From positions 4,670,109-4,734,108 of the forward strand of contig OZ023195.1 of NCBI GenBank assembly GCA_963995505.1: DNA of 64,000 nt, read 5' to 3'. The notes under the pieces are model-generated. The model was not told the DNA's origin and searched no databases. It saw only the letters and a list, made by a program, of their open reading frames with translations. The stretch comes from Hypericum androsaemum. Lineage: Eukaryota; Streptophyta; Magnoliopsida; Malpighiales; Hypericaceae. A program made the position numbers and the translations under genes. Of this stretch, positions 22,560 to 37,669 are shown one piece after another; within the stretch, counting starts at the first letter, position 1; the number at the start of each line of letters is the position of its first letter.

Positions 22560-22960
22560 GGAATACGATTTGTCCTTTTCTTTTGGATTGAAACGAGACG
22601 GCCTCACATCTCTTGCTTCATTACAATTTCTCTCGCTCTATCTGGGCTATCTTTGTGAGGCGAATTGGGGTCTCTTGTTGCAGATTTGGGATGATTGATA
22701 CAACGCTTTCCACTTGGTGTGGCTTGACTAAGGGTGGAATGGTCTGAAAGGTTTGGTTCACACTCTTTGGTGCTATCATATGGTGTATTTAGAATCACCG
22801 CAATCGGGTGATTTTCGACGAAAAGCAGTGTGACCTTGAGCTTCTTCAACATTCTATCTACTATCGTGCTCGTGAATGGCTATTTTGGTCGAGGACGGTA
22901 AAGGATTTAAATAATCAGGAGTTGGAGCTCTTTTGGGATTCTCTTCGTGTTCGATAAGTT
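22560..22960 (+). pseudogene. LINE ORF2 C-terminal remnant
   Basis: A frame near 22752-22957 reads VWFTLFGAIIWCI, a stop, then NHRNRVIFDEKQCDLELL and REWLFWSR, the usual C-terminal pattern of plant LINE ORF2. One in-frame stop and loss of upstream parts mark it as dead. The upstream part of this block is too decayed to read. Confidence 0.6.
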
Positions 22961-24549
22961 CAGGATTAGCTTAGGAATTATTTTAAATAGCGAGCATTCT
23001 CGCTATTAGCTTTACCGGGCCTTGACTTTGTACGGCAGTGGAGACGAGACACCTCTTTTCCCAATTTTTGCTTTTTCCCATTGGATTTTGCGGTTATTGG
23101 GTTTTTTTGTGGTCCTTGGCTGCAACCCGTGTATGTACGGGGTTAAGTCATTTCTCGGTAGGGGATGGAGAATTACGGGTAGGGTATTTTGGGTAGGGGT
23201 GGGTAGAGCGTTGAAGATACTAGGTGCGTAGTCTAGGACGACGTACTTTTTATTTTGCACTTTTAGTTAATAATGCATTTTACTTGTGAAAAAAATTAAA
23301 AAATGACCCAATAATAGCATCAAGATCCGTTTGATCAGAACACATTTTTTTTAACAGTGAAAATAGAAGAAAAAAATGAAATGCGTTATCGAATAGTATT
23401 AAGTGTATTTGACTTTATATCGAAGAATCATTCCAAGGAATTCCCATACCGAATATTGCATCGTGCTAGCTTTCCTCCTTTCGCCCAAAACGAATCTATC
23501 TTAATATCAGGAGCGGACATTGCTTATTTAGGAACATTCAGACATAAAATTCAATAAAAAAAATATCGCTCTTATTTATCAGATATAAATTTCAGATCAG
23601 GTTATGTCACATCGCTTTTTTTCCTACCTCACCTTTTTTCCTACGAATTTTAGTAAGGTAGGATTTTTACGAGTCCAACAATCACAATTCTGTTTTGATA
23701 TAGCAGAAAAAATATCACACTAAGTAGGTTATATATAAAATGACTTTCTAATAAAATTTACTTTTCAAAAAAATATTACATTATCACGATAGATTAATGA
23801 GGAGACTAACAAAATATAACATAATCTTAATTAATTAATTTGTTGGAGTTCATCGCTATTTTGTCCTATAATGTTTTTTTTAAGAAATATAATGTTAGAT
23901 CGATGCTGAGAAAATAATAGAGCAAGACCCTCAAAACGAAAAAAAAATAGAACAAAAGACATATAAAGTGGCAACCATGTGACATGCCTCGTAAAAATCC
24001 AAGCCAAGCCAAGCCAAGCGGCTCTCTTACCTAGCTACTGATGTCACAGAAGCCAATACAAGGACATAGATATTCTCAACCTTTATTCTGACATAGCCCA
24101 CTATTAATAGTATGACTTGTAAAATAATATTACATAAACAATTTAAAAGGAAAAAGAAAGATGCCCCTCATCCCGACCAAAATACCCTAATGAGAGGCCC
24201 ATCATTTTCCAGCAACTATTTTTGGTTAACTTATATCTAATGACTCAGATTAGTCCATATTCGAAATTAAATACTACTTTAAATTGTGAAAGACAAAAAC
24301 ATAGAAAGAATACGACATTAAAAGCACTAATATTATTAGGAGGATACGACATGACAATTTAATGTTGATGTATGCGCGCCTAACAAATTAATAATGTTTC
24401 TATAAAAAAAATTAATAATGTGTCAAAAAATTAACGGAGTGTGTCAGTTATTCTTAATATAAATTACCTAGTTTTCATGTTGAAGTGTTATTTGTATTTT
24501 TCGAACAAATACACGATGATATTTAATCTTTATGCCCAAACAAAAAGAG
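22961..24549. other. Intergenic, no gene recognised
   Basis: AT-rich DNA. A short CCAAG pentamer run occurs at about 23999-24019. Open frames near 23357 and 23022 have no recognisable motif. Confidence 0.4.
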
Positions 24550-25455
24550 GTCTGGATTGGGCACAAATTTCACTATTCTGTCCCATCCAGGAAAGAGGTA
24601 AAAAAAGTCAATGCTCTTGACGCGTCTGACACAACTGACGTGTCTGACGCACATAAGGTGGTGGGGAAATGACCCGCGCCTTAAGAAGAGGACCATCTTT
24701 ATTTATTTTTTTATTATTAATATTTGTAAATATTATCGTAACAGATTCTGCTATTTTGTCATAATTGAACATGTCCTTTTATCGTAATTGGACATGTCAT
24801 TTTATCGTAATCGGGCATGCCATTTGACATAACCGGACATGTCATTTGACATAACCGAGCATGCCATTTGACAAACAATTTTCAACCACTTGGTCGACTA
24901 TTGATTTCAAACATATTTTTGATGTCCTTACGCTCTAAATTTGGAGAAGCCATAAACTACAAAGTTATAAATATACCTCTCAGCTTCAGAAGCAACTTGA
25001 ATCAATTCAATCGGGCTCTGGAACAAGAAGTTATGACTCTCCTACCGAAACTTGTCCTCGTAATTCGGTCGACTCTTGACTTCAAAAATATTTTAGACAT
25101 TCTTACACTATAAATTTGGAGAAGTCATAAACTACAAAGTTATAGATATACATCTCAGTATTTTTCGAAAACTTGAATCACCTCAATCGAACTCCGAAGT
25201 AAGAAATTATGGCTCTCCAACCGAAATTTATTGACAGCTTCTCACCGTCATTGGGCATGCCATTTGACATAACTGGGCATGCCATTTGACATAAGCGAGC
25301 ATACCAATTTATCAAACCTGGGCATGTCATTTAATAAATAAATGGATATGCTATTTAGTTTATTAATTATTTAACAGACATGCCATTTTACTTTACCGAG
25401 CATGTCATTAGACATAATCAGACATGTCATTTAATACATCAGAATTAACCCAGAT
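24550..25455. repeat. 21-bp repeat clusters around ~160-bp repeat units
   Basis: Clusters of a 21-mer like GCATGCCATTTGACATAACCG occur at about 24770-24875 and 25245-25435. Between them are two imperfect ~160-bp units with CATAAACTACAAAGTTATA and GAAGTTATGACTCTCC-type words. The left margin GGTCTGGATTGGGCAC matches the end of the element at 48968, and the right margin ACCCAGATCTG is a weak counterpart. It is probably a diverged member of that family. Confidence 0.5.
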
Positions 25456-25873
25456 CTGTACAAACAAATCCACCCAAAACTACAATAAAAGGAAGAATCT
25501 GAAAAAAAGAGAGGAGGCATAAAAATCTTACATAATAAGATACAAAGGTAAAAATACGTGGAAGAAATCAATTAACGTTTCAAGTGCTTGACTTTATTCC
25601 AGCCCTTCTTGCAAAATTCTCTGACGACTTTAACCCCTTGCTCTAATAAAACCTTGAGCTCTTTGTCCCTCTCCTTCTCCTTCCTCCCAAGTTTATTTGG
25701 TTTATGGATTTGTCTCTGCGAGCTTATTTGGTTTTGGAATTTAGAGTTGATTTTATTAAACATCGGGGGAGAGAGAAAGAGAGAAGGAGAAGAAGGAAAG
25801 CGTGCGAAGGAGAGATGGGGAGAGGGAGGAGAGAGAAAGAGTGAATAAGGGAGGAAAAAAAGAGGGAGAAAAA

Positions 25874-26500
25874 TAGGGATGGCGATGGGTAGGGTATGGT
25901 AGAGTATCAGTAGAACCCTACCCATTTATTAGTTTTGAATGTTGAACCCATACCCTACCCCTGAACTCTCGAAAAATTTCATTACTAGACCCATACTCTT
26001 ACCCTCAGGGCCTGCATGACTACATGGTCTGCAGGGTTCGACCATCGAATTAAATGCAAGATAATTTTGATAATTTTTAAACACAAATTATATATATATT
26101 TTAAATAAATCATAACTAATATGTGAAGATTGATTATGAAATTATTAGTATATCAATAAAGAAAATTAGAATTATATGTACCTCAAATTTGGAGTCAATA
26201 ACATGAATCATATTTTAGAATATTTGAGAAATCTATGACAATTTATAAGTAAAAAAATACATATAAATGGGCATATTCAGGGTCTTATGATGGTCTACCT
26301 ATGGTATGGTCCAAAGTAGGGTAAATGGGTAAGAGTGGGGTATGAATTCATAGGATTCATATCCTACCCTAGACCCCTACTCTAAAAGTGGACGCATACT
26401 CATACTCATACTCTAGATCCAGTCAAAGTCAACAGACCCTTAACCCACGGGGTAAGGGTAGGGTCCGACCCACAGAGTATATGTATTTTTGCCATCTCTA
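25874..26500. mobile_element. hAT-like non-autonomous element, copy 2
   Basis: Ends TAGGGATGGCGA and, reversed, TAGAGATGGCAA. Flanks GAGAAAAA and GGAAAGAA agree at 5 of 8 bases, so the target duplication is decayed. The interior matches the element at 13967 in reverse orientation, including GTTGACTTTGACTG near one end. Confidence 0.65.
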
Positions 26501-26508
26501 GGAAAGAA

Positions 26509-26992
26509 GGGAGAGATGAGTAAAAGACGAAAATACCCCAAATAACTAGTACCGTCAGATCTTTGACGCGCACCTAATCATCAAGATGAATGACTCTGAT
26601 TAAATCATGTAAGTACGAATTCTCTCTATTAGTACGTGCACTCAATCCACTTCCAACAAACACTATAAGTTCTAATATTCTACGATTAAAACCACTCCAA
26701 AACATGATCAATTATGGAGAAAAATCGGGAAACTGTGTTTAAAATATAAAATATTGAGATTTAGAATGAGAAAAGAAAAACAAAACAAACCCTTCGGACT
26801 TCAAGGAGCCACATAGCCAGAGGTACAGACTGTCCCAGAAAGTAGCAAAAGTAAAACAGAGGTACGAAACAAAAGCAATCAAGGCGTCCATTATAAGCGG
26901 ATTCTTTCCCTTTTTGAGCCTCTCTCTTAACTTTATTACTCTCTCCCTTTTTTTTTTTTGATAATGGTGATTGTATTACACTCTTTCATTGA
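26509..26992. other. Intergenic, nothing recognised
   Basis: AT-rich DNA between two transposable elements, with no coding frame or repeat structure that I can support. Confidence 0.4.
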
Positions 26993-27001
26993 AAATGAAA
27001 A

Positions 27002-28123
27002 GGGTAAATTATTCTCAAATTCTACGTGTTTGCTTAAATATACTAAAAAATTCTCCATATTTATAAAATATACACTGAAGTCCCTCGTCTTTGATTTCAT
27101 TATACTTTCGGGTCACTGACGCATGTTAGCAGCTTTTTTTTCATTTTTGTCAATAAAATGACAAAATTACTCTTAGGACAAAAAATAAAAATGGATGATG
27201 TCATCTCCTCTTCTACCTCAAAAAAACTGTCTGCGAACCCAAAGATCAAAACTCAAGCCAAAAACCCAGTAAACATCTACGATCCCGAAAGCTGAAATCA
27301 TAGACCTCTGTCCCGACGGCCAGAACAAGGACGGCTTCACCAGAGAGGGAATCTTTATCTGTTGCCGTCACCGGAGATGGAGTGCGAGGGACCGGCACCG
27401 CCTCCTCTCTCCCGACCAGTCCCGTCAACTGCCCTAGCTCGCTCATTTCAGCCGTCATCGTCGTCGAGGGACCGGCACCACCTCCTCCTCCTCTCTCCAT
27501 GGCCTACTCCCTTGCCCTCCTCGCTGCCATCCCAGTCGGCACCAACGAACACCACCCGCAAGTGCAAGCGCCCCGAGGAGGAGGACATTATTTTGGAGGA
27601 GGTAGAGGAGGAGAACGGCACCGATGCTGCTCCTCCCGCGAGCGAGGGCATTGAAAAGGTGAAGGACGGCGGCGGAGGAGACGACCGGAGCCAATTGCCG
27701 ATAACGACTGCTTCAGTGAGTTCTTCGTCCCTTGCCGCGCCAATTGCCGCCACTGGTTCTGCGGTTCATCTTTAATTTCTCTTCGATTGTGTAATTATTA
27801 ATTTTTTTGGGTTTCTTAGGATTTTTGTGATTTTGATTGGGTTCGTCTCGGCCTTGCAAGTGTTCTGTTGTTTAATCAATTTACGTGGGTAGAAGGTAAA
27901 AGAAGATGATGACAAGGAGGTAGAAGAAGAGATGATGCCAGTATTTTTTTTGTTCAAGGAGTATTTTTCGTCATTTTAATGACAAAAAAAGAAAAAAAAA
28001 CTCATCGAGGGGCCCAAAAGTATAATAAAATTAAACAAGAGGGATATCAGCCTGTATTTTACAAACAATAGGGACTTTTGAATATATTTAAGTAAACTCT
28101 AAGGACTTGAGAGTAATTTACCC
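27002..28123. mobile_element. Pack-MULE candidate carrying a RING-finger gene fragment
   Basis: Inverted ends GGGTAAATTATTCTCAA (left) and GGGTAAATTACTCTCAA (reversed right) continue as imperfect arms for about 120 bp. Nine-bp flanks AAATGAAAA (26993-27001) and AAATCAAAA (28124-28132) match at 8 of 9. The interior from about 27290 to 27775 is GC-rich. On the + strand, near 27700-27768, a frame reads NDCFSEFFVPCRANCRHWFC, close to the RING domain of plant RNF170-like E3 ligases, followed by intron-like T-rich DNA to about 27890. This is what capture of an exon plus part of an intron would leave. Confidence 0.68.
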
Positions 28124-28132
28124 AAATCAAAA

Positions 28133-28880
28133 TATTACATCCTAGTAAGTCGACTAGTACCAACTACCAACCCCATCACTATCCATGTTCAACAGCGGGA
28201 TACAGCCCGTGGGGAAAACAAAGCGCGTAGTTCGACAACTAATTAGCTACTGTAGTTCGACAACTAATTAGCTACTTGTTTGTCCTCACGAAAATAACAC
28301 TGACAATTTATTACTCTCTCACATCTAGAAAACGCTCTAGAGACCCCTAATATTTATTCTGAAAAAGAAGAACTCTAATATTTTAGTTTAACCCTGGAGT
28401 TTCAAATTTGATCCATTGAAAATGCTACAGAACTAAATATTTTTTTACTATCTGATATCTAGTCGACTAGTTTGGATTCGAGCCAAACAGTGCGTTTGCA
28501 AAGTTTCAAAACTCTCACAACAAATATAGTTGTATTTCCAATGATTCCAACTCGAGATGTGCTTAGGCTAGAATAACTCTCGATGCTGGTTGATCTAAGT
28601 ATTTTTTGGTAACACATTTGGTGTAAGAACCAAAAATATTTGCTCTAATGGCAAAGGGTGAGACCGGAAATGACTAACGTTCAAATTTTGGTCACGACAA
28701 AAATTATATATTTAAAAAATATTTGGTAGAATAACTTTGACTATTAAAAAATATTGTTCAACCCGAATCTAAATTAAATGACATAATATATTTAAAAGAA
28801 AAGAAAAACAACAAGACATCATCACCCTAATCTTTGTCGGATATTTTCCCCTACTACAACACCACCAATATTCCATCCTA
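28133..28880. other. Intergenic DNA with a 25-bp duplication and a SINE-like insertion
   Basis: A 25-bp word containing GTAGTTCGACAACTAATTAG is repeated head-to-tail at about 28228-28277. At about 28643-28712 a short insertion with GTTCAAATTTTGG lies between copies of AAAAATATTTG, suggesting a SINE. No gene is recognised. Confidence 0.45.
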
Positions 28881-28882
28881 CG

Positions 28883-28889
28883 TATAAAT
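28883..28889 (+). promoter_or_regulatory. TATA box of the spermidine synthase gene
   Basis: TATAAAT in the context ACGTATAAATCCC, about 150 bases before the start codon, is the only good core-promoter match upstream of this gene. Confidence 0.45.
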
Positions 28890-29035
28890 CCCGACCTAAA
28901 AAAAAAACCTAAATATAAATACAGAGGCGGGTTCTTAAGGGCCAACTTTGGTCTCCAATTGTGTGGCTTTTCAGATTTCTATCTTCTACTTGGTGTAAGA
29001 AAGCAACAGTCTTTATTCTTCTTTCTACCCTTATT

Positions 29036-31476
<2,441 letters not shown>

Positions 31477-33175
31477 GAGGAGGATTACGAAGGGTCCAGC
31501 CATCTCAAATTTACTTCCATCCCGCGTCTTACAAGGAATCATCAAATAAGTTTTAGCAGCAAGGTTGAACTGCAAGAGAGTTGTAGCTTGGATGCTGGTG
31601 GATTATTAGGGTTTCCCTGTCTCTGATATTTATTAGTTGATGATTTTAACTTGGAGCAGTCAATGTTCCGTCAATCTTGAAAGGCTTTCTGATTCTCCTC
31701 TTGGAGCCAACATTCAGCCTCCAACATTTTTCTGCAATTTGTTACAGCCGTGTTTAACTGCATTCTGCACGGATAATTATATGATTTAATTGAGGAAATT
31801 ACGTTTTCTTTTAATAATTCAAAGTACCCATTACTGAAAAATCTCCCAAAGGTTCCAGTGAGGAAATATGATGATGACAGTTGAAGAAGCCCTTTAAAGT
31901 TCAAGGTTTGTTCAGATAACAAGATTACATTTTCGTTATATCGAAATTCTGACTGCGATCAAATTCATTCCACTGCTAATACAAACGCTACAGCCGGATA
32001 ATGGGCATTTGTTCTAACGGTACAAGGAAAGAAAAGTGTAAAACATTTGGCTTGGAGCGGTCAGATTTAAGCCATGGATAGAAGTATACAACAAAATTCT
32101 AATTACAAAAACAGTTGATCTACGGATATAGGCGCACACCACTGGATAGAAGTATAGAAACAATTTAACAAGCATTATTAGAGAGCTGACCGACTTACTA
32201 AACACCGAAAAATACCAACCGTGACTATTCAGATTCATCTCTCTCCATTGCAAGACTAAATGACAGACATCTCTATAAGTAGCAGAACCGGAGGCATCGG
32301 GCACATGCGCGTTGAAACACCCGCAGTTGAACGCTGAAGCCATCTCAAACACAAGCACCAACAAATTTTCAACCAACTGAACGCTGAAGCAGTCATGTTT
32401 CCAGGTCTGGTCCGGGAAAATACCTGCCTCCGTTTATCGAATTGCCGAGGATGGAGGAAATAGTAAGATCAGATGAGTTGTTGATGCATTGCAAGCCATC
32501 GGGTTTGAAGATGCAACCATAGGGTGTAGATCAATGACATTTGCGGGGAGAAAGTACAGGCAGGAAAGACAACACACATCTTTTCCCTCTTGATGCAGCA
32601 TAGAAGAGCTATAAGGATCACAAACAACGCCGAAGCCTTGACCCAGAAGAATGCAGTAAAAAAGTGTCGGAGACAATGCAGTTTCTCAACGTTTGCAATT
32701 TCAGCACGAGATTTAAGCCGAATAACATGTAGAAGCGACTTGCAGAGAAGCAGAGCACTAAGATGCAGTAACCATGCCGTTTTAGCCGAATACCACACCT
32801 CACAACAAAACATTCAATCTTTTAGAAACTGATACTGTCATAATAAGACAACAAAACATTCAATCTTTTAGAAACTGATACTGTCATAATAAGACAACAT
32901 AAAATTACGTAGACGGAAATAAAGTTGCAATTAAAAGTATGGAATAAACCTCCAGGATATAGCAAGCTGACCACAGTGAGTCCACAAAAACACTTTCCAA
33001 AGCATCCTTCTAGCAAGCCGAAACACTTTGATGCAGACTTCTAAACCAGGTTACAAACCTCGTCGCGACGATACGAATATACTAACATAAACCTTGATGG
33101 TTCACCCGGATCTAATAGAACTATACCAAAGTGATCTTCGAGTGATCTCCAACCCAGATCCAAACAGCGTCCCAC
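31477..33175. other. Convergent 3' flanks of the spermidine synthase and RSZ genes
   Basis: This holds the 3' untranslated regions of two genes facing each other. A 42-bp word containing ATTCAATCTTTTAGAAACTG is repeated in tandem at about 32809-32892. The splicing-factor gene may have additional 3' exons here, as SR genes often do, but I cannot place them. Confidence 0.5.
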
Positions 33176-34500
33176 TTAGTTTCTGCAGAGTCAAGACAGG
33201 AGAAAAGGGTGAGCTTACTTAAGCTACTAAAGATGGGAACTCTCGGCAATCTTTCAAAATCGATAAAGGATGCAGAACCAAATATTGAAAAGAGACATGA
33301 CTAAAAAATCTCTCAAGTTGACTCACCCATTGGTAAAAGGAGAATCACGACGGGGACGATATGGAGGAGACCTGCTGTAGCTACGGCGGCGGGGAGGGGG
33401 AGGACTTATACTACGACGACGTGGAGAAGATCTTCTACCACGAGGGCTTGGACTCCTAGAATAAAACCATTAATAGTAAGTGAAATAGAAATCCAAGTAA
33501 CTTCATGTGAGAGCTTACTATGACCAATAAGCATGAAATTGCAGAAGAGACAAGTGGGTATATAGGAAGATTAAAAAAAAAGGAGAGCTACAGATTCAGA
33601 ATATGCAACAAAAATCTCAATTATGGAAAAACATGTATTCCAGCATTAAGCAATCCCCAATGAAAGCATCTTATACATATTGCAGGAAGAGCAAGTGCAT
33701 ACTAAATTAGGCAACACAAATGCTCACCGTTATCTTAAAAAGGAAGGGAGTTTGCAGAAAAATATCAGCTAAGCACAAACCTGCGACCACCACCGTAATC
33801 TGGACTCCTGCGGCGACGGGGGCTAGGGCTCCGACGTCCGCCATATCCTCGCGAGCCACCTTTTGAGCGGCATTCTCGAGCAAAATGACCAGGCTCACCA
33901 CATTCATAGCATTTCGAGTCCTCACCACCACCACGTCCACCACCACCACCACCACCACGGCCGCCCCCACCACCCTTTGAATTGTGGGAGAGCTCCACAC
34001 GCCAGCCATTCTTTCCTGTAGAAAGAAACATCACTGAGAATTGCATTTGTAACTAGAGAACAAAGAAACGAGAGATGCAAGGGTGAAGTAGTGAAAAGGT
34101 CCCAACTTAACGCATCCAAAACAAAACAAAGAAAACGACTGACTGACCATCCACAGCACGAACTGCATCTAGAGCATCCCTTTTATCATCAAATTCAATG
34201 AATGCATAACCAGGCGGCCTCCGTGCAACCCAGACACTGCAAGCATTATTAAATCAAACAAACCAAGATAGCCAGTCAGTTAAGTTCCCCAAGGCAAAAC
34301 CTCCGAAGCCTGTAAAAGTCTTTTTTAACTTCCCTCCCTCCCCAAACACCAGACATAGAACAGATTAAGCGAAAAGGGCAAACTAGCAATTAAGATAATT
34401 ATTATTTATACTTGCGAAGAACGCCAAACATCCTGAACTCATCTTCGAGATCCCTCTCGCTGACCCGCGGGTCCAGGTTACCAACGTACACTCGCGTCAT
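33176..34500 (-). CDS. RSZ-type SR splicing factor (RSZ21/RSZ22-like), 5 coding exons
   Basis: Seen: exons 34500-34412, 34236-34148, 34015-33781, 33455-33327 and 33182-33176 join in phase to 182 residues. Order: one RNA-recognition motif (RNP2 VYVGNL, RNP1-like PPGYAFIEF), a Gly/Arg-rich linker of about 30 residues, one CCHC zinc knuckle ([14 protein letters not shown]), then an arginine/serine tail ([21 protein letters not shown]). Family knowledge: this layout defines the plant RSZ subfamily, homologues of animal SRSF7, which select splice sites in nuclear speckles. The last coding exon contributes only 7 bases to the stop. The 5' untranslated region appears split by an intron (donor near 34671, acceptor ending just before the ATG). 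SR genes are commonly alternatively spliced. Confidence 0.92.
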
Positions 34501-35004
34501 CTTTACTGTACAAACAAACAGACACAATCACATTAGAACCACACACAGAAACATTCAAATCAAAGGGGGGGGGGGAAACGCATCTTTCTCGAAACCCTAA
34601 CTTATACGACAAGGAAAATCACAAGAGCAGAGAGAAAGAGCGAGAATTAGGATACCGATTTAGATCTTTACCTTGTGTAAAGATTGGAACTCTAAAGCCG
34701 GAGGGGAGAGAGAGAGGCTAAAACCCTAGAAAAACTTGCGTCTTTATTCTATTTGCGAATTCGGGGATTTAGATTTTTCTTCCTTGACTAAGTATATTTT
34801 TATAATACCGATGTTATCACGATGTTTAATATAACAAATTCGAATTCGAATCGGATATAATTTAGATTTTTTTTTTGTCTCCGAAAGTTTTTGTGCGCTC
34901 ATTGGCTTTGCGTTGGTTTTCTATTATTCGCTTATTGTTGTCGATTGGCCCAAAGCAAGGTAACCGGAAAGGCCCAAATAGCAAATCGAACATCATAAAT
35001 TCAT

Positions 35005-36041
35005 GGGAAAATTACGCTCCAGTCCCTCATATTTATTTTTATGTGCTCTCAGGCTCTTTTATTTTGAAAAATCGATTATGTTACCCCTCTAGTTTGCAAA
35101 AATTATACTTTCGAGTTCCTATGCCCTGAATATTCGATATTCTCCGGTGAATGCCCACTTGAAAAGATCGAAATACCCCTTTTGTATTCTTTAACTCAAG
35201 AACAAAATCTGTCGCTGGCTCGACAACATCCTCTCCAGCAAGGTCCACAACCTCACCGCCCAGAGCCATGTCGTCGTCTCCTTCGAGATCCCAGACTACA
35301 CGGCCGACGTTGTTGTCTCGGTCATTGCCGGGAACCTTTGTGCTCGGCTTCACGGCCTTGAGCTCATTCTCGTCTGGATCTGGCTCGCGAGCCTCGCCTT
35401 TGTCTATCTTCCTCCCCCAAGGCGTCATTCCTCCTCCCGTGCTCTATCTTCCTCTGCGACGATGTCGTTCCTCCTCCCGAGCTCTGTCTTCCTCCCCCGC
35501 GACGTCGTTCCTCCTCCCGGTCAAATTTGGATGGGTGCTCTTATCTATAATTCTGTGTTTTAGTAATGTTTGATAATTGATTTTTCTTCAAATTGCATCA
35601 CCATCAACGAACAGAAGAGAAGAGATTTTTTTAAATTTGGATGGGTGCTCAAATTGCCCTTATAAGAACATAAGAGATAAAAACCCAGATCTAGAAGATG
35701 AATTGCGAGAGGAACCAGGTGGTGTTGAAGGATGATTACTCACGATAATGATTGTTGGTGTTTAGTTAATCTTCAAGATGAATTGTGAGAGGATTCGTGT
35801 GTTCTCGAATTCTAAAGGTTGAAGAAGGTGGACTTGTAGTTTGTCCTTGAGTTAAAGAATACAAAGGGAGTATTTCTGTCTTTTCAGGTAGTCATTCACC
35901 GGAGAATATCGAATATTTCGAGCATAAGGACCCGAAAGTATAATTTTTCCAAACTAGAAGAGTAACATAATCGATTTTTCAAAATAGAGGGGTCCGAGAG
36001 CAAATAAAAGCAAACATGGAGGACTGGACCATAATTTTCCC
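35005..36041. mobile_element. Mutator-like element with ~200-bp TIRs and GC-rich interior
   Basis: Perfect 9-bp target duplication TAAATTCAT (34996-35004 and 36042-36050). Arms begin GGGAAAATTACG and, reversed, GGGAAAATTATG, and match over about 200 bp (shared AAAAATCGATTATGTTAC and ATATTCTCCGGTGAATG). The interior from 35200 to 35560 is GC-rich with open frames on both strands, but I recognise no protein. Pack-MULE capture is a reasonable reading; no transposase is present. Confidence 0.82.
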
Positions 36042-36050
36042 TAAATTCAT

Positions 36051-37660
36051 TTATTTTGTGGTGCTGGTATGTCTTTTTCCAATCCGTAATGTCTTAAGAA
36101 AACTTTGATAAGTTAAAAAAGGCGTAACAAATGATTGTATTATCTATATCGACAAGGTTATACATTTTCTAATAAACATTCTGATAAAAATTCTAAAATT
36201 AAACGAGTTTGGCTTAAAATAATTTCTAAATGAATGACCTTCTAATTTCTAGAAAACACCTTAAAACGAGTGATTTGTCTGATCACAGTACGTTACAAAA
36301 TCACTTTAGTTTTTTTTATGGTCCATCGTCATCATTATTTCCAAAAAATTGGCAGTGTTTGATTTATTTCGTACGATCTGAATTCATAACTAGTTTTTAA
36401 AGAACCCAACTCTTCAAAATCGGTGGAAATTATCGTTCGGCCTAAGCCCATATATTTATCCAACAACATTTGGGCCCTTGCAGTTATTCTGATTTCTGGG
36501 CCCTTAGCGTAAGATCGCGCAACTCCGACTCATGAGATTTGACTTTAGATATCTTTATAGAATTCAAGTTTTTAATCAATCGTAACATCTCGTATTTGTA
36601 AAATAAAATTTTAAAAATGAAGAAGATTTTCCGGATTCTTAAGTAATTTTAACTCAAAAATGTTTGACTCAATTAAAATATACTCGTGTGATTTTCTGTG
36701 ATATAACATTGTACTAAGATATAATTTTTCCTAAATAAAATGACGTGCGAAGGAAAAGTCAGCATGCTCGTCGAACAAGATTTGTTAGACTAACCTTGTC
36801 GGGGTGACTATTTAATTTCACGTATTGAACCGATTAACAAGTAATCGAGAGTCAGAAATTACTGTACTTAACAAAATAAAAAGACACTGAGATCAACGAG
36901 CAATGGAAATTTTTTAAATTTAATAAAAAAATTACGAGTTCAAAACTTTGAGAATGAACTACTATTAGATAATTGTCGAATCTTTGAAAATGAATATCGT
37001 TGGTTAATATTGAAAGAGTTTTATTGTATTTTAAATATCTTAATCGATTCGAATCATGATTAGTTAATAATTACATATTTTTTTTGGAACCAAATTTCCA
37101 CATAACGTTTATTTTCTCATTTAATTTGCCTTTTTTTTGCAACACCTTTTTCAAGAAATTTAAAATTGGTCCGTTTCACTACATAAATAGACTGATTAAT
37201 ACTTAAAATATACAAATAAAATTTTATAATTTGTAAAAATAAACTGATTAATGCAAATTCGGTGGAAGCACGGTTTGGAAGTTCCAGATATTTTCTGGCC
37301 TCTGGGAGTGCTCCTATGCATTGGTGGGTCCCACCAGTTGATGGGGATTTGTGGATAGGGACGAACTGGCGTGCCCATGGTTCTGATACTAAGATTACCC
37401 ACAACAGCAATCCACTCAATCCAGTTTACGGAATAAACAATTTCGCAGAATAAATAATTAATTTCTCTGTAATTCACATATTATCTACTATAATTTTTTG
37501 TTTATATATAAATATAATAAAATACGATAATGATTATTCCGTAAGTACAACAAGGAAAAAATTACAATAAAGTAATTAAATTATGATTACAAAATAATAT
37601 TACAAAATTAGATAAAAATTAAGATTGTTCCACTTCATTCATATATTATCTACTATCATT
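36051..37660. other. Intergenic AT-rich DNA with one GC-richer island
   Basis: Mostly AT-rich and featureless. Between about 37255 and 37430 a GC-richer stretch is open on both strands, but it has no family signature that I know. Confidence 0.4.
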
Positions 37661-37669
37661 TTTTATTTA

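Noticed and set aside
24740..25440. CRISPR-like array of regular 21-mers
   Set aside because: There are no unique spacers between repeats, and the context is a plant nuclear genome; it is a simple tandem repeat.
27362..27775. A 137-codon + strand open frame in the Pack-MULE core
   Set aside because: The RING-like signature is in a different frame; this frame is proline/serine-rich text without a family match.
32014..32832. Several open frames between the spermidine synthase and RSZ genes
   Set aside because: They overlap in several frames in convergent 3' flanks and show no domain; treated as untranslated sequence.
37117..37477. Overlapping open frames on both strands around 37260-37450
   Set aside because: Possibly a decayed gene fragment, but I could not match it to any family, so no gene is called.
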